Assembly: GCF_901000735.1 (NCBI RefSeq)
Contig: NC_081542.1
Span: 35,185,689-35,249,688, forward strand
DNA from: Corylus avellana
Taxonomy: Eukaryota; Streptophyta; Magnoliopsida; Fagales; Betulaceae
Reading direction: 5' to 3'
Length of the DNA: 64,000 bases
The notes under the pieces: generated by a model
Told to the model about the DNA's origin: nothing
Seen by the model: the letters and a program-made list of their open reading frames with translations, nothing else
The model's database searches: none
Translations under genes and position numbers: made by a program
Shown: piece after piece, positions 11,158-22,816 of the stretch
Layout: each line of letters starts with the position of its first letter
Position numbering within the stretch: the stretch's first letter is position 1

Positions 11158-12549
11158 TGGAATATTTGCTTAATTATGTAATAGAAATGATTTACATCCT
11201 GTTGTCTGCATTATTAATTAAACTAATATTATGTCCCTCCACCTAAAGCAGCAGCTCATTAAGATACACTACCTTTTTTGGGGTGTAATTGCTTTAAATT
11301 TGTGTGCAACCTTTTCAAAAGCTTGGAAAAATGTTAGCCGAAAGAGTAGGTAATTAGTTAGGGTTTCTTCCGTTACAAAAAGCAGGTAGCTCAAAGGAGG
11401 CGGTCTCCATGTGCTTTTGTTGACCGCTCCGTCCCTACATGCACCTATACACAAACTCCAATGATACTCTTCCATTATTTTTTATAGGGTTTTCTTAAAA
11501 AATAAATAAATAATTTTCCTCTCTTTAACAAAATATTAAAATAACTGATCCACCATTTTTGTTAATTTTGAAAACTCTGATGTTGAGAGCTCGGAGGGGG
11601 TGGGGTTTCAGTGGTGAGTGGTAGACGTTGGGTTAGAATTAATGAAAAGGTTTATAGAATTTATTTGAACTAATGATACAGTATTTTTATTTACATTGTA
11701 TTTTGTGTTTTTACTTAATATGTCAAATTTTTATTGAAGGTTGTAAAAATGAGTTTTACACAACATCTTCATAGAAAGGACTCTCTTTTTTTTTCTTTTT
11801 CTTTTTTTCTTTTTATTTAGAAAATGTTAGGATGGAGAGACCAACTATAATTATTTGGACGTGATCATAGTACATAACACCTACAGCTATATCTGCTAAG
11901 AATCAATGACGGGTGGGGCCTAGACAAAGAGAAACGGCAAGAATTTTTTCAAGTCCAGTTGAGTCATAACTTCACCCAACTTTACCAGAATATCAGTAAA
12001 ATTCAAAATAATTAACACTAATCAGGCTAGCATGGAAATTTCCTTCATTAATTTTTATGGGGTTGTTGATACTGTTCCAATATTTACATGAATAGCCAGC
12101 TGGTTGGTGGAATCAGTTGACGCTGGCCTCCTTTTTGTCTTTTGCTTTGGGTGGTTCCTCTGTCTTTTTTGTTGACAAACAATAACATATGTAGACAAAC
12201 CCTAATGGAAGGTAAAGGACCACAACTTTTTAAACATGTTTGATTAGTGGACAGGGTCACATGTTTTTTTGTAATTTAGCTCAAAGAGTTGAATTTTCAA
12301 TTGATTAAGGTAGGTGTGGTGGTGGTTATGAATAAAGGAGTCCAGATTGATTAGTATTTTTCTTTTTTATTTTCCTGTATATTTGGCCCCACTTGTGTTT
12401 GATTACTTTCTTGTCTTCCCTTTGAGATAGGGTTTGCAGATGCCTTTTGTTTGTCCCAAATTATCTGTTTTTGTTCAAGGGTGGTGCAGATTCATTTAGG
12501 GGATTGCATTATCTTTAATTAGATTTTTTTCTTTTTTTTTTTAGCATTA
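9996..12549. other. AT-rich intergenic DNA, no gene recognised
   Basis: I see no coding similarity. It holds a short imperfect duplication near 10190-10240 (TAGATGTACCTAA repeated), a long (TA)n at about 11118-11152, and poly-A/T runs. It lies upstream of MIR167 copy A, so distal promoter elements could be here, but homology with the copy B upstream region ends at about 9995. Confidence 0.55.
11118..11152. repeat. (TA)n microsatellite
   Basis: About 17 TA units in non-coding DNA. Confidence 0.95.
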
Positions 12550-12552
12550 TCA

Positions 12553-12712
12553 ATAGAGAAATGCTACGGTTTCTATGGGTGTTCTCATAATTTTAAGCGG
12601 ATATTGTTTTTTATTTTTTATAAGGAACCGGTGGAGTAAGTTTTTTTCATTTTTTTTATAAAACAATATTCACATAGGATTAGGAAAACACCGGGAGAAA
12701 TTGTATATATAC
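12553..12712. mobile_element. Palindromic MITE, single copy of the 42.6-43.1 kb family
   Basis: The two halves are inverted copies of one another. GTGTTCTCATAATTTTAAGCGG...ATATTG on the left pairs with CAATATTCACATAGGATTAGG...AACACC on the right. The same GAGAAATGCT...GTGTTCTC start and AACACC...GAGA end mark the three copies at 42562-43065. Confidence 0.55.
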
Positions 12713-13135
12713 TCTGATATTCTGAGTGAGAAATTTAGGACTACTCCAACTAGAAAGTTAATTCTAGTTCAAAATTTACTTTGAGTGTTAAATCGATTAC
12801 CATTTATTTCAAAATGGTTCAAATTCTCTCTTAATAAGTTATGTAACACGTAAAATATTTAATTAAAATGGGAAGTGAATAACGAAACAATATTCAAACT
12901 CAAGACCTTTACTCTCGTACCATATTAAATCTTTACTTATCACAAAGACTTAAATTAACAGAAATAGATTATTTTAATCATTTAATTTTTATTCTACCAT
13001 AAGAGATGCCATAGGATTTAGACTCACAATCATTTATTCTTGTTAAAATATTAATTAAATAATTAAATTTATTATTATTATTATTGTTATTATTATTAAT
13101 TTAAGCCTTTGTAATAGAGTTGGGGTGACTTTAAA

Positions 13136-13309
13136 GAATAGTGCTACATGCCACACCCAGCGTGAGTGAACAACACTCAAGTCGGGTGAACAGTACATAT
13201 AAATTTACTGTTTAAAAAAAAAATTATCTTTTCTTTTTAAATTCATATATACTGTTCACCGAATGTGAATACTGTTCACTCACGCGGAGTGTACTGTATA
13301 TCATTACTA
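13136..13309. mobile_element. Palindromic MITE (foldback)
   Basis: GCGTGAGTGAACA on the left and TGTTCACTCACGCGG on the right are inverted copies. A second inner pair is GGTGAACAGTA / TACTGTTCACC. The ends are AATAGTGCTACATG and its imperfect inverse near 13300. A shorter relative with the same ends is at 44049-44112. Confidence 0.6.
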
Positions 13310-14320
13310 GATGTTAAAACACCATAATAAATTATCTCTTATGCCATTTTAAATGGATTATGAAAAATAGCCAAACTATAACTCAAACAAAATTTTAATA
13401 ATAGATATAAAAATAATTTTCCTCATTTGTGAAGAATATTTTCGATTTTTCTAGCAAGTGAGAGAAGGAAAAAAAAATTATTATTTACTTGAATTGTACT
13501 TACTGCTTTGCTGGCTTACCTGCTACACTAAATAGTCAACTGTTTCTAATTAAAGCTAAAATTACTGTTGGGTCTTCCATATATTCCCCCTAAAAGTAAG
13601 TTTTTCTCCAGTTCATATCTGGGAAATTCGATTTCCAAGTTGATCCTTGGGGTGATGAAACTTTTGTGAAAGCAAATGGGAACAAGAGGGTGACAACTTG
13701 TACCACCATTTGCATGCTCTGGATTTGTCTCTCTTTCGGCCTTTGTTTTCATATGTATATTCATTGGAAAAAATGGGTGAATAGATTGACTTGTCTGCCT
13801 CTTTACATTGAACCAAAGCTCATGGAATCTTTTTCCATTTTGTGTAGTAAAAAGTAGGAGAAAATTCGTATATCTCTCAAATTAAAGTTTAAAAGCTTTC
13901 AATTTAGAGTATTAAACTTTAATTTTTTTGCAATGTTCTTTATTTATTGAGATTTTTCGTTAAATCTTGTCAAAGTTTCCAAAGTCCAAACTACCCCTAT
14001 TATTATTATTTTTTTTTTTTTAATAAATTGCAAAGTTTCAGGCATAGTATTTTTGCAAATTCCGTTAAACCCCAACCTAACATCTAAATATTTGCAATTT
14101 TTTATTTTATTTTTTATAATAATAAAAAATGGTATTTAGGATTTTTTTTTTTTAGAAGATTTAATGGAAAATCATATTTAATAGAGGGGGACATTACAAA
14201 AAATAAAAAATTAAGAGTTTTTTTTTTTAACTTTAAGGGTAGTTTCAAAACCCGTAAAAATTCAACGGAATTTTGTGAAGTTTTTCCTAAAAGTATGAGC
14301 AGCTGAATATATATATATAT
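13310..14320. other. AT-rich intergenic DNA
   Basis: No recognisable gene. A plus-strand frame at 13666-13857 (63 codons) has no similarity I know. Around 13860-14300 lie decayed, T-rich repeats with phrases such as TGCAATGTTC and GAGTATTAAACTTT that look like degraded transposon ends. Confidence 0.5.
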
Positions 14321-15094
14321 GGCTGAAAATGTAGGCGGTTATTAATCGCTTGCTAACCGCTATAACTGCTAACTGCCATAACAGCTAACCGCATTTTTAT
14401 ATAATATATATTTATATGTTTTTATAATTATTATAATAATAATACTTATAACATGATCATTAAATTACAATTTTTTGAGATAATCACAATTTAAGTATTA
14501 ATATATTATCACTATAATTTATATAATTATATCACGTAATGAATTGATCATTAAATCATATGATTATACAATAACAAATAATACATATATAATATGATAT
14601 ATATAATTCATAGTCATAAGTCATTGGTAAATTTTATGTTGCGTAGAAGGTGACCTACAAGGATTTTAGAAATTTTATTTGTATGTTGTGTTTAATTCAT
14701 TGTTTAAAACATTGGTAAATGTTGAATCTTAACAAGTTATGAAATGCATTTAAGGACTTTTTCTTTTAAGTACAAGTAAATATAAAGTAATTTAAATTTG
14801 TGGTCAAATATTTTAGATTTTTCAATATAAGCTCTTTTTATACTAATTCGGCCCAATTTGATGTATATAGCAAATTTTGATGCTAAAAGGCCTGAAAAGG
14901 CAAAAAAAAAAGAGAAAAAACAATTAAAGTGAGCCGAAAAAAAGCCCAACTCTCAAAATTGGCCCAAAAGGCCCAACTTGTAAAAAGCGGTTAGTGGAGG
15001 CAGTTATTTATTTAATAACCCCTAACTGGCGGTTAACCTCCTAGTGATTAGCGATTTTAGCCACTAACCACTAACCGTAACCGTCTTTTCACTC
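14321..15094. mobile_element. hAT-type non-autonomous element
   Basis: The ends carry many copies of GCGGTTA/TAACCGC. The left starts GGCTGAAAATGTAGGCGGTTA and the right, inverted, starts GAGTGAAAAGACGGTTACGG. Such termini and subterminal GCGGTTA clusters are common in plant hAT elements. Both flanks are (AT)n, so an 8-bp ATATATAT target duplication is consistent but uninformative. The interior is AT-rich without a transposase. Confidence 0.6.
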
Positions 15095-15112
15095 ATATAT
15101 ATATATATGATA

Positions 15113-15262
15113 AAAGCTATTGGTACCAAAATGATGTGAAGTTTATTCATTGGTACCCATATCATTTTTCTTTATTAATTTTTTTTTGTCATTTCTAGTG
15201 AATAAGCTCCACATCATCTTTTTATTCATCTCTTGAGTAAAAATTTAGTACCCTTAACATTT
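15113..15262. mobile_element. Foldback MITE
   Basis: GGTACCAAAATGATGTG...TTTATTCA on the left is the inverse of GAATAAGCTCCACATCATCTTT...TAGTACCC on the right, making an imperfect palindrome of about 150 bp. Confidence 0.5.
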
Positions 15263-15714
15263 CTCTATCTAGAGACTATATATATATATATATATATAAG
15301 AAGGAGTCAATGACCTACAACTTGGGAGAAATATGTGTTAAATAGAGTAACCATATTCCACATTTCAATGTTAATTGTTGGCGTAGCTTGACTATAAGAT
15401 GCTAAATTGGAGGCTTGTTAGGTTTGGTTTAACTACTAATTTATTGAAAACGTGTTAGGTAAACTAAGCGTACCCTAGTTTTCAAATCTAACCATTAATT
15501 TATCAACTTAATGCAACTGACAATCTCACATTATATATATATATATGAGGGCTATAAGGAGAGAATATTATTGTGAAGGATGATTGATAAAATAAGAATT
15601 AAATGCTCATAAAGTGTGCTATAATTGAGTCAATTCCCTTAATCAAAGTGTGCTATTTTGTACAAATCTTTGATTATTTCATTCAATAATCAAAGATTTT
15701 TCAGCCAATACAAC

Positions 15715-15960
15715 ATCACGAATGCATAATGGGGTGGACCCCCTCCATTGATATTCCTCGTTCAGCTGTAATGCCAAATTAGCCAACTTATCCGCTGCCG
15801 AATTTGCTTCTCTCCGGACATGAAAACTTGCCAGGACCGGCAACTTCCCAAGGTCAGCTTCGTATCATCCAGCAGGTGTCCCACCGACACCCAACAATTC
15901 TCATCCCCTTGAAGACCTCGAACCACCCCAAGGGAGTCCCCTTCAAGTATAACGTACCAA
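15715..15960 (-). pseudogene. LINE-type RNase H domain relic
   Basis: The minus strand reads LEGDSLGVVRGLQGDENCW and, after a frameshift, VRREANSAADKLANLALQL. These are the LEGDS and HVxREANxxADxLA signatures of the RNase H-like domain that ends many plant LINE ORF2 proteins and related orphan domains. Only about 80 codons remain, in two frames. Confidence 0.7.
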
Positions 15961-16384
15961 TTTTGATGAACTGGTATACACTATACATTGGGTTACAGAA
16001 AATAGTTCTCTAGGTTACAATTGTGTTTTGTACAAAATCAAACCAAATCAGAACAGCATCTGACTTTCCATAAACTATAATATTAGCCAAAGATAAAAAC
16101 TTGATACACCTTAAGTAATGTTTGAGTGAGTTGAACCTTACAAATGCAACTTAAATTTTTTATTTTATTTTTATGTTGGATTCTCTTCTTTCAAAGCTCT
16201 TTAAACTTTATATTTAAAACAATTTCAAACCACAATATATATACTAATTTGGAAAATTATTTTAACAGTTCGTTGCAGTTAATTAATTAATTTTTTGTTT
16301 TTTTTTTTTTTTTGGTTAAATAGAGGTCTTCTTAAGCTATCTAATCTGTTTTTTTTTTTTTTTTTTATTAGAACTTTTCGAGTA
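15961..16384. other. Unassigned AT-rich DNA
   Basis: No gene seen. Two long poly-T runs are at about 16293-16313 and 16350-16367. Confidence 0.5.
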
Positions 16385-16550
16385 ATTTCAGAAGTCCTTC
16401 TTGTGTCTCTTTAAGAATAATGTGATTCTTAAAATCATCATTTGATCAAATGCAATAATGATCAATCACAAGTCCAATAGTAATTTTAAGAGTCACATCA
16501 TTCTTAAAGGAACACAAGAGTGACACAAGATGGACTTGTAGCATTACTCC
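16385..16550. mobile_element. Palindromic MITE
   Basis: AAGTCCTTCTTGTGTC...TTTAAGAATAATGTGATTCTTAAAAT on the left is the imperfect inverse of ATTTTAAGAGTCACATCATTCTTAAAGG...GACACAAGATGGACTT on the right. A half-copy of the same family is near 63500-63590. Confidence 0.65.
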
Positions 16551-17267
16551 AACTTTTCCTCTCTCGATATGCATCTCAATTCCAATATATATATATACCA
16601 TAATTAAGTTTTCTGCATTTTTAACAACTAGTGGGGTCCATCTAATATGATAATGTTTCTTTGTTTCCTATGTTAATGATGTTATTATAGTTAAAATTAA
16701 AGATTTTGGACCATGCAAACATATACAGATGCCATTTCAAATCCGTAGAAGGTAATGAGTAAGACGCGTTAGAGTGATTTAATTAATTAATTAATTAAGA
16801 TGCATTAATCAGAGTGACAAATTATTAATTAATTACTTGCTACATGGAAGTGTCTCCACAACAAATATCGAAACCGACAAGGATCCGATCCATTTTCTTT
16901 GGATCAGTACCCGATCCTCCACTGTGTCAGATTGACCCATCACACCGGTTAAACTTTTAAATGGTATTTATTTATTTTTTTCATTATTTTTGAAAACTCA
17001 GATTGGTAATTCTAAGTATTACAAAATTTTCCTTGTTTTCACCACAAAGTAATTTTTTCTTAAATTAGTTCGTAAGTTTTAAGGTGCCTAAATCAGTACG
17101 TCGAATAGTTTACTAAATTAAAAATATTTTTTAACAAATAGGTGAAAAGTGAAATCTTGAGCTCAATATATCCATTGAGTGCACATTTTTTTACTTAAGA
17201 TTTTTACCTTGGCATATTTTTTAATGCACATTTTTTGTGTCACTCGTATCAGTTAAGTAATTAGCTA
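16551..17267. other. Unassigned AT-rich DNA
   Basis: No gene or clear element. It contains (TTAA)n-like runs near 16780-16800. Confidence 0.45.
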
Positions 17268-17706
17268 AGGGCCGGCTCAATATATTTGGGGGGCTTAGGC
17301 GAAATTTTGAAGTTGGACTTTATTTATTTTTAATATTTAAATATTAATTAAATAATATTTATCTTTATAATATTATTATATTTTTATAATATTATTATTA
17401 TTTTCATTCTCATTGTTGTTTCATGACTTTTAAGTTTAACTTTTAACTAGTTACCCAAAAAAATTGATGTGGCATATTTGTTTTTTTGGGTTAATTGGCC
17501 TTATTTTAGAGGCCTTAAATTTTTATGGGAAAAAATTTTAGGCCTTATTTAAAAAAAGAAAAATTAGGCCTTAAGTTAAAATAAAATTAAAAAATTTTTT
17601 AGGCTTTATTAAAAAAATTTTTGAGCCTTATTAAAAAAAAATTTGGACCTTACTAACTGGGGGCTTTAGGTGACCGCCTCAGTGGCCTAGCCATTGAGCC
17701 GGCCTG
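17268..17706. mobile_element. hAT-type non-autonomous element with terminal repeats AGGGCCGGCTCAAT / ATTGAGCCGGCCTG
   Basis: Inverted 14-bp ends of the GGGCCGGC class common in plant hAT elements bound a 439-bp AT-rich interior with repeated AGGCCTTA phrases. The flanks ATTAGCTA and ATTAGCTT match at 7 of 8 positions, fitting the 8-bp target duplication of the superfamily. No transposase is present. Confidence 0.8.
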
Positions 17707-17909
17707 ATTAGCTTAAAAGAATAAGATATATAGACACATTGAATGTTTTTATTAGTCCAACATGGGCAAAATGTCAATGGGCATATCTTCCAAAAAGAGA
17801 TTGGTCAAATTTGAAAAAATTGACGGCTGAATTTATTTGTCTCAACGATAAAACTTGGGAAGGTTTTCCTGTTTTTAGTTAAGAAAATATATTGTAGACA
17901 AAGACTTCA

Positions 17910-18819
17910 GGAAAAAGTACACTTTACTCCTTAAAGTTTGAGTCGATTTTCATATTAACTTTTAATGTTTTTATTTTTGCAATGCACCTCCCAAAATTTA
18001 AAATTTTTATAACTCGACCTATCGGTCAGTCAAAGCCATTTTAACTGACGAAAAAGTGATCACACGTGATCGCTTTTGTAGCTTTCTTTCCCAAAATGCC
18101 CCCACGCATGCCCCATGGCCCCAAGCCTAAGGCCATTGCCACGGAGGAGAATCATGACATCTAGCGACCAACACAGGTCTAAGTTTCATGACATCTAGCG
18201 AAGGAGAATCATGACACCTCTTAACTTTCTCTTCAACTGAGTAGTACAGGTTTGTGCGGCAATAGCAGGTCTAAGATTCCTTGGATTTGAATCTCAACCT
18301 CCCGGCGCCAGAAGACGATCACCGGGAACCCAAATTTTCACCGGGAAGACGATCACCGGGAACCCAAATTCTCGTGGTACTTAAAAAAGGGTCAGATTTT
18401 TTTTTTTTTTTTTTTTTTTTTTCCACCGTTTATCTTCTGCGGTTGATCACGAGACTGATTTGATGCGAATTACCATAATCGTTTTCCCTTTCTTTTCTTT
18501 TTTTTCCTTCATATTTAGCATTCACAAACTGTAAAATTCATTCAATTCCTTTTCCATATCTTTGTTAAAGCAAGTTGTGTATTTAGAAAGAAAGAGCTGC
18601 GTGTGGGTGGGGGCAGGGGGCATTTTGGAGAAGAAAGCTACAAAAGTGATCACGTGCGAGTCACGTGATCACTTTTTCGTAAGTCAAAATTACTTTGACT
18701 AACTGATACGTCGAATTACAAAAATTTTAAACTTTGAGGAGGTGCATTGCAAAAATTGAAATATTGGGAGTCAAATTGAAAATCGGCTCAAATTTTGGTA
18801 GGTAAAGTGTACTTTTCCC
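17910..18819. mobile_element. Non-autonomous Mutator-like element (MULE) with long terminal inverted repeats
   Basis: The left arm starts GGAAAAAGTACACTTTACTCC and the right arm, inverted, starts GGGAAAAGTACACTTTACC. Similarity continues for about 210 bp on each side, through the GCAATGCACCTCC, GTCAGTCAAAG and AAAAAGTGATCACGTG phrases. The flanks AAGACTTCA (17901-17909) and AAGACTTTA (18820-18828) agree at 8 of 9 positions, the 9-bp duplication of Mutator-type elements. The interior (about 18120-18590) is more GC-rich and holds a direct repeat (GAAGACGATCACCGGGAACC, twice within 60 bp) followed by about 30 T. It encodes no transposase. Confidence 0.8.
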
Positions 18820-18827
18820 AAGACTTT

Positions 18828-19385
18828 AAATTCAACATACATATAACTAACGTTTTCTCTCTAGGTCTCTAAAACCCTAGAGGAGAAAGGATTCTTCAAG
18901 TCTATAGTAGGCTATGAAGGTATTTGGATTACTTGGCGAGTTGGCGGTGGGATCTAGTGGTAACTCTTGGAATGATGGCCGAAGACATTACAAAACTTTG
19001 GATGAACTTCTCTTTGTCAGAAGAAGAGGGCGCAAAGGTAGAGATCCAGAACCATGACCTTGAAGAGACGAAGACCAGGGGACAATCCTGCCTAGCGGGT
19101 AAACTAATAGCAGATAGATATGTCAGTAAGGAGACCATAAAATCCACTTTGATAAGAGGTTGGAAGCCGTCAGGGACAATCTTGTTCAAAGTACTGGGGG
19201 CCAATTTATTTCTGATCGAGTTTGAACATTTTTGGGACAAATCAAGAGTAATGGAGGGACGTCCTTGGATTTTTTTAAGGTAATCTTTCCTCGGTGGAGG
19301 AGTTTGATGGACTAACACTACCATCAAAATTTGAGTTCGTGAAGGCATCTTTTTGGATTCGAATATTCAACCTACCTTTCGCTTG
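18828..19385 (+). pseudogene. LINE ORF1 (DUF4283) relic, copy 2, split by an LTR element
   Basis: A frame from the ATG at about 18972 reads MAEDITKLWMNFSL and later KSRVMEGRPWIFLR. After a frameshift it continues as EEFDGLTLPSKFEFVKASFW and NLPFAC, the typical order of the DUF4283 domain in plant L1 LINE ORF1. At 19385 it is interrupted inside the codons for FAC by the LTR element. The coding resumes at 24159 (GCTTGCATGAGCC), on the far side of the insertion. This fixes the order of events: LINE first, LTR element second. It is a non-functional remnant. Confidence 0.75.
19381..19385. repeat. Target-site duplication GCTTG, left
   Basis: GCTTG directly precedes the LTR at 19386 and is repeated at 24159-24163 directly after the other LTR. 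A 5-bp duplication is standard for LTR retrotransposon integrase. Confidence 0.9.
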
Positions 19386-20733
19386 TGTTGTGCCAAATAC
19401 CCACCTAAATTAATAGGCAAATACTTGGTACATTTTACTCGCAAGTGTACAAGATCAAATGATAGTATAGCAGGCAAATACGAGATCATTCCCACGAGGA
19501 TTGGTAAATTATGTTTAGAAGTAATTTTCTATTCAATTAACAGATAAAATTCAATTGTCATGATTGACTTAAAATAAAGAAATAAAATAAAAGATAAACT
19601 AAAACTAAAAAGGATTAGGTTTTTGATATCCAAAGATAACAATATGCCAATGCGCCAATTATACAGGTATATTTAATGTTTGCCAACCTAAGGGTATGAG
19701 TGTCTACTCCTTAAGCTATTGATTTCCTTAAGCAACGAATTAAGCATGAGTGTCTAATCTAATTCTTTTCTTTCTTAAAGGATTTAGCATGGGTGTATAC
19801 TAAGTCGTTATTTAAGAAAGCATAAATCTGTGAAAATCAACAAACACATGAGACCTAGGACATGGGTGTCTACTCCTGGTTTCCCATGCTGATTAACCCA
19901 AGAACCCTGTGTGGATTTCTTTTGTTACTCTTATTAAACTTAGGACTCGGTCATCCAAATTGATTTAATTAACTAGTCCATACCACATGCATATGTTGAT
20001 CAGGCAAACACATATGAGAAATTTAAGATAACAGGAATTAATCAAGTTAAATACACCAAAATATAATTGTAGCAAAGGCGCCAATATTGCAATCCTAAAA
20101 AGACATAATTAGGGCTTCAATCTAGCCCCAATTAAAATATAAACTTCATAACAAAATAAAAGGTGGAAGAGAAGAAAAACCCAAACTCCTTTTGATCTAA
20201 CCTTCAGTTCATTTCTAGAACTTGTGCCTCTTTCTCCACACTTTTTCCTAGAAGCTAAGAGGTCTAGTTATAGGCCTTTAGAAGTCCTTGTTACATTATA
20301 AACCTAGAAAATTCATAGGGTTTAGTCCTATTACAAATGGGACTTGGAATATCCTAATATGGAAGGAAAGGTCATTCTGGCCACAGCTCATTATTCTCCA
20401 ACGCACGGGTGCGATTGATTGCAACTCGTGTGCGCTCGATCGCACGTCTGCGATCGAGTCTCCTTGTGTGCGCACGAGCGCACGCCTTGCACTCGTCTGG
20501 TCCTTTTGCTTGTAGTGCGCTCGATTGCAGGTCTCATGCGATCGATCGCACTACCAGAGCCTCCAACTTTTCCCGAATTTGTTCTTTAAGCTCAATACTT
20601 CCAGGTTTTATTCATTTTCTTCCAAAGGCCTACAAAGACACAGAAAATGAATAAAATGGCATAAACTAACAACACTAAAGAATTAACACGTATAAGTTTA
20701 AGGGCGAAAATATGAATATTTTGGCACTTAACA
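19386..20733 (-). mobile_element. 3' LTR of the 4.8-kb element
   Basis: A 1348-bp LTR starts (minus strand) TGTTAAGTGCC and ends GGCACAACA. The TATA box seen as CTATAAATAG in other family LTRs is altered here to CTATAACTAG (near 20266-20275). The CG-rich motif block is at 20405-20550. Confidence 0.88.
20405..20550 (-). promoter_or_regulatory. U3 array of CG-rich palindromic motifs
   Basis: Inverted copy of the 860-1015 block, with several CTCGATCGCA and GCGATCGATCGCA variants upstream of the LTR TATA position. Confidence 0.5.
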
Positions 20734-20748
20734 CACCCCCCCAAACTT
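20734..20748 (-). other. Polypurine tract of the 4.8-kb element
   Basis: On the minus strand AAGTTTGGGGGGGTG directly precedes the 3' LTR start; it is the expected primer for plus-strand synthesis. Confidence 0.8.
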
Positions 20749-21488
20749 ACATATTGCTAGTCTCTTAGCAATACGATATTAAAAGTTAAATGGAAAAACA
20801 GAAAATAAAAAGATAAATCAATCTTTCGTGGGATATACGATTGCATTTAGTATATGTAACAAGCGTTTTAAACCCCTAGGAATTTCCTAGAGGACTAGTG
20901 AAGTCTCGTGAGGGTTTTCCAGAAATGTTACCCACAAACATCATGCAAGAGTTCATGTTATTCAAAAATTAAGGTATCACTCAAAACCATGATTCTCATT
21001 CATTAGTAAGCTTAAAATGATAAACCTCATTTTCACAATGAATTAGAATTTTAAAATTTAATCACTTACAAAAGACATGCTAAGGTATCACAAGTTCGAA
21101 ACAGTGTAAAGTAAACTAGCACATAAATATGAAGGTTCCAATTATTTCCAACGTGCAATGTCTCAATATCTCAAAGTTCACTGAAATCCCTATTAGAATG
21201 AACAACAACGGCATTTTTTTTTTTTCGGTCTTCATCAGGTTGCGCAATGTTTGGTTCCTTAAGCTTTCTAATTGACCTATGTAACGAGTGTTAAGTCAAT
21301 GACTCCCAAACCAGATGGTTTTAGGGCATTAGGTGCAGAGACACCCTAAGGACTTACTAACTCAAGTAAAAAGGGCTACGAAACCAAACTAACCATGATA
21401 CTAACCAAATCAAAATTCTTCACCTTTTGACATGAACACTCAATGCTTTGAGGCAAGGGTTCTAGTTACTTAGTAAAAAGCTTATCAA

Positions 21489-21490
<2 letters not shown>

Positions 21491-21571
<81 letters not shown>
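21491..21571. repeat. (AT)n microsatellite, about 80 bp
   Basis: Uninterrupted AT units in the internal region of the 4.8-kb LTR element. It is the longest simple repeat in the window. Confidence 0.95.
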
Positions 21572-21573
<2 letters not shown>

Positions 21574-22257
21574 TATCACATATATATATGCCAAAATATC
21601 CATCTAATAGATCATCCAATTTTACCCAAGACAAAGAAACACACACATAAGAATTCATGTCATACCCCATAAATTATGTGCTAATATGCTTGTGTAAGAT
21701 CAGATCAAACATATAAATTCTCAACTGCCTAAAGCAAGTAACCAAATTGAAAAATTTTTATCATCGGATCATGTGCTCAAAATTTTAAGCTCACCAATGA
21801 AATCAAATCACAATTCTTAAGATCAACCAAAATTTTAAGACAAACATGAACATGCATATAAAGTGTTTCTCATACCCCAAAACTTAAATTACATATTGTC
21901 CCCAATGTGTCTATAACATGGAAAGAATTTACCCAGAAAATGTACGAAATTGTTTGGAATAGCATGGCTCATAGCACACCCCCAAACTTGAACTGCAGCA
22001 CACTTGTCCAGGCAAAATAAAACACTAAAACAAATAAAAGGAAACTAAAACAAAACTAAAGATAAAAATTGAAAAACAAATAGAAAAATGATAGGATAAA
22101 CTATGGGGTGCCTCCCATGAGCGCTAAGTTTAACGTCTTCAGCCAGACTGTACAGCAGCTTCAGTACTGCTGGATGGAGGTGCGCTCGATCGCACTACCG
22201 CATGGTAGCTCAAAGTTGTGGACAGAAAACAGAGAAAAATTAAAACCACAAAAAATA

Positions 22258-22292
<35 letters not shown>

Positions 22293-22429
22293 CTAACAGA
22301 CTTTGAAAACAAAAACATAAAACAAAAGGCAAAATAAAAGAAAATAGAAAACAAAAACAAATAAAAATGAAAAATGAAAAATGAAAAATAAAAGCAAAAT
22401 TGAAATTAGCAGCTTCAGTACTGCTGTCT

Positions 22430-22600
22430 TGCTGTGCGCTCGATCGCAGTGCACTTGCGCTCATTCACACAGCTGCGCTCGATCTCCCTGGAATGGGCGC
22501 TCGAGCGTACTGTTGCAAAACTTAAGCATATAGGGTTCACAGGCAGCAGTGCGTTTGATCGCAGTGAGACTACGCTCGATCGCACTGCCGCAAATTAAAT
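22430..22600 (-). repeat. Internal CG-rich motif cluster of the 4.8-kb element
   Basis: GTGCGCTCGATCGCA-type motifs occur several times, outside the LTR and near the 5' end of the internal region. A further single copy is at about 22180-22200. The palindrome-like phrase CAGCTTCAGTACTGCTG occurs twice (about 22150 and 22409). Confidence 0.6.
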
Positions 22601-22792
22601 CAGATTTGCGGACAAAAACATAAACGAAAAACAAAACATAAAAATTAAACAAAAATAAATAGAAACATAAAACAAACAAACTAAAACAAAAATAAACAAA
22701 ACATATAAAAGAAAGCAAAATAAAAAATAAAAAATAAATAAAAGAAACTAAATTAAACTAAAAGAAAAAAATTTCTAGACATAATTTAACAC

Positions 22793-22812
22793 AATCCCCG
22801 GCAACGGTGCCA
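22793..22812 (-). other. Primer-binding site complementary to tRNA-Asp
   Basis: The minus strand reads TGGCACCGTTGCCGGGGATT four bases after the 5' LTR. It is complementary to the 3' end of plant tRNA-Asp (…CCCCGGCAACGGCGCCA) with one mismatch. It is not a tRNA gene; only the terminal part is present. Confidence 0.85.
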
Positions 22813-22816
22813 AAAA

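Noticed and set aside
18281..18463. Plus-strand frame MDLNLNLPAPEDD... as a gene with an EAR-like LNLNL motif
   Set aside because: It lies inside a MULE, runs into a poly-T tract encoding poly-Phe and has no supporting structure; kept only as possible captured sequence.
22139..22718. Minus-strand frames rich in Phe, Tyr, Leu that look like membrane proteins
   Set aside because: They are translations of A-rich low-complexity tracts inside a non-coding LTR element.
22793..22812. Sequence matching the 3' end of tRNA-Asp
   Set aside because: Only the terminal 20 bases are present, in the position of a primer-binding site next to an LTR; it is not a tRNA gene.
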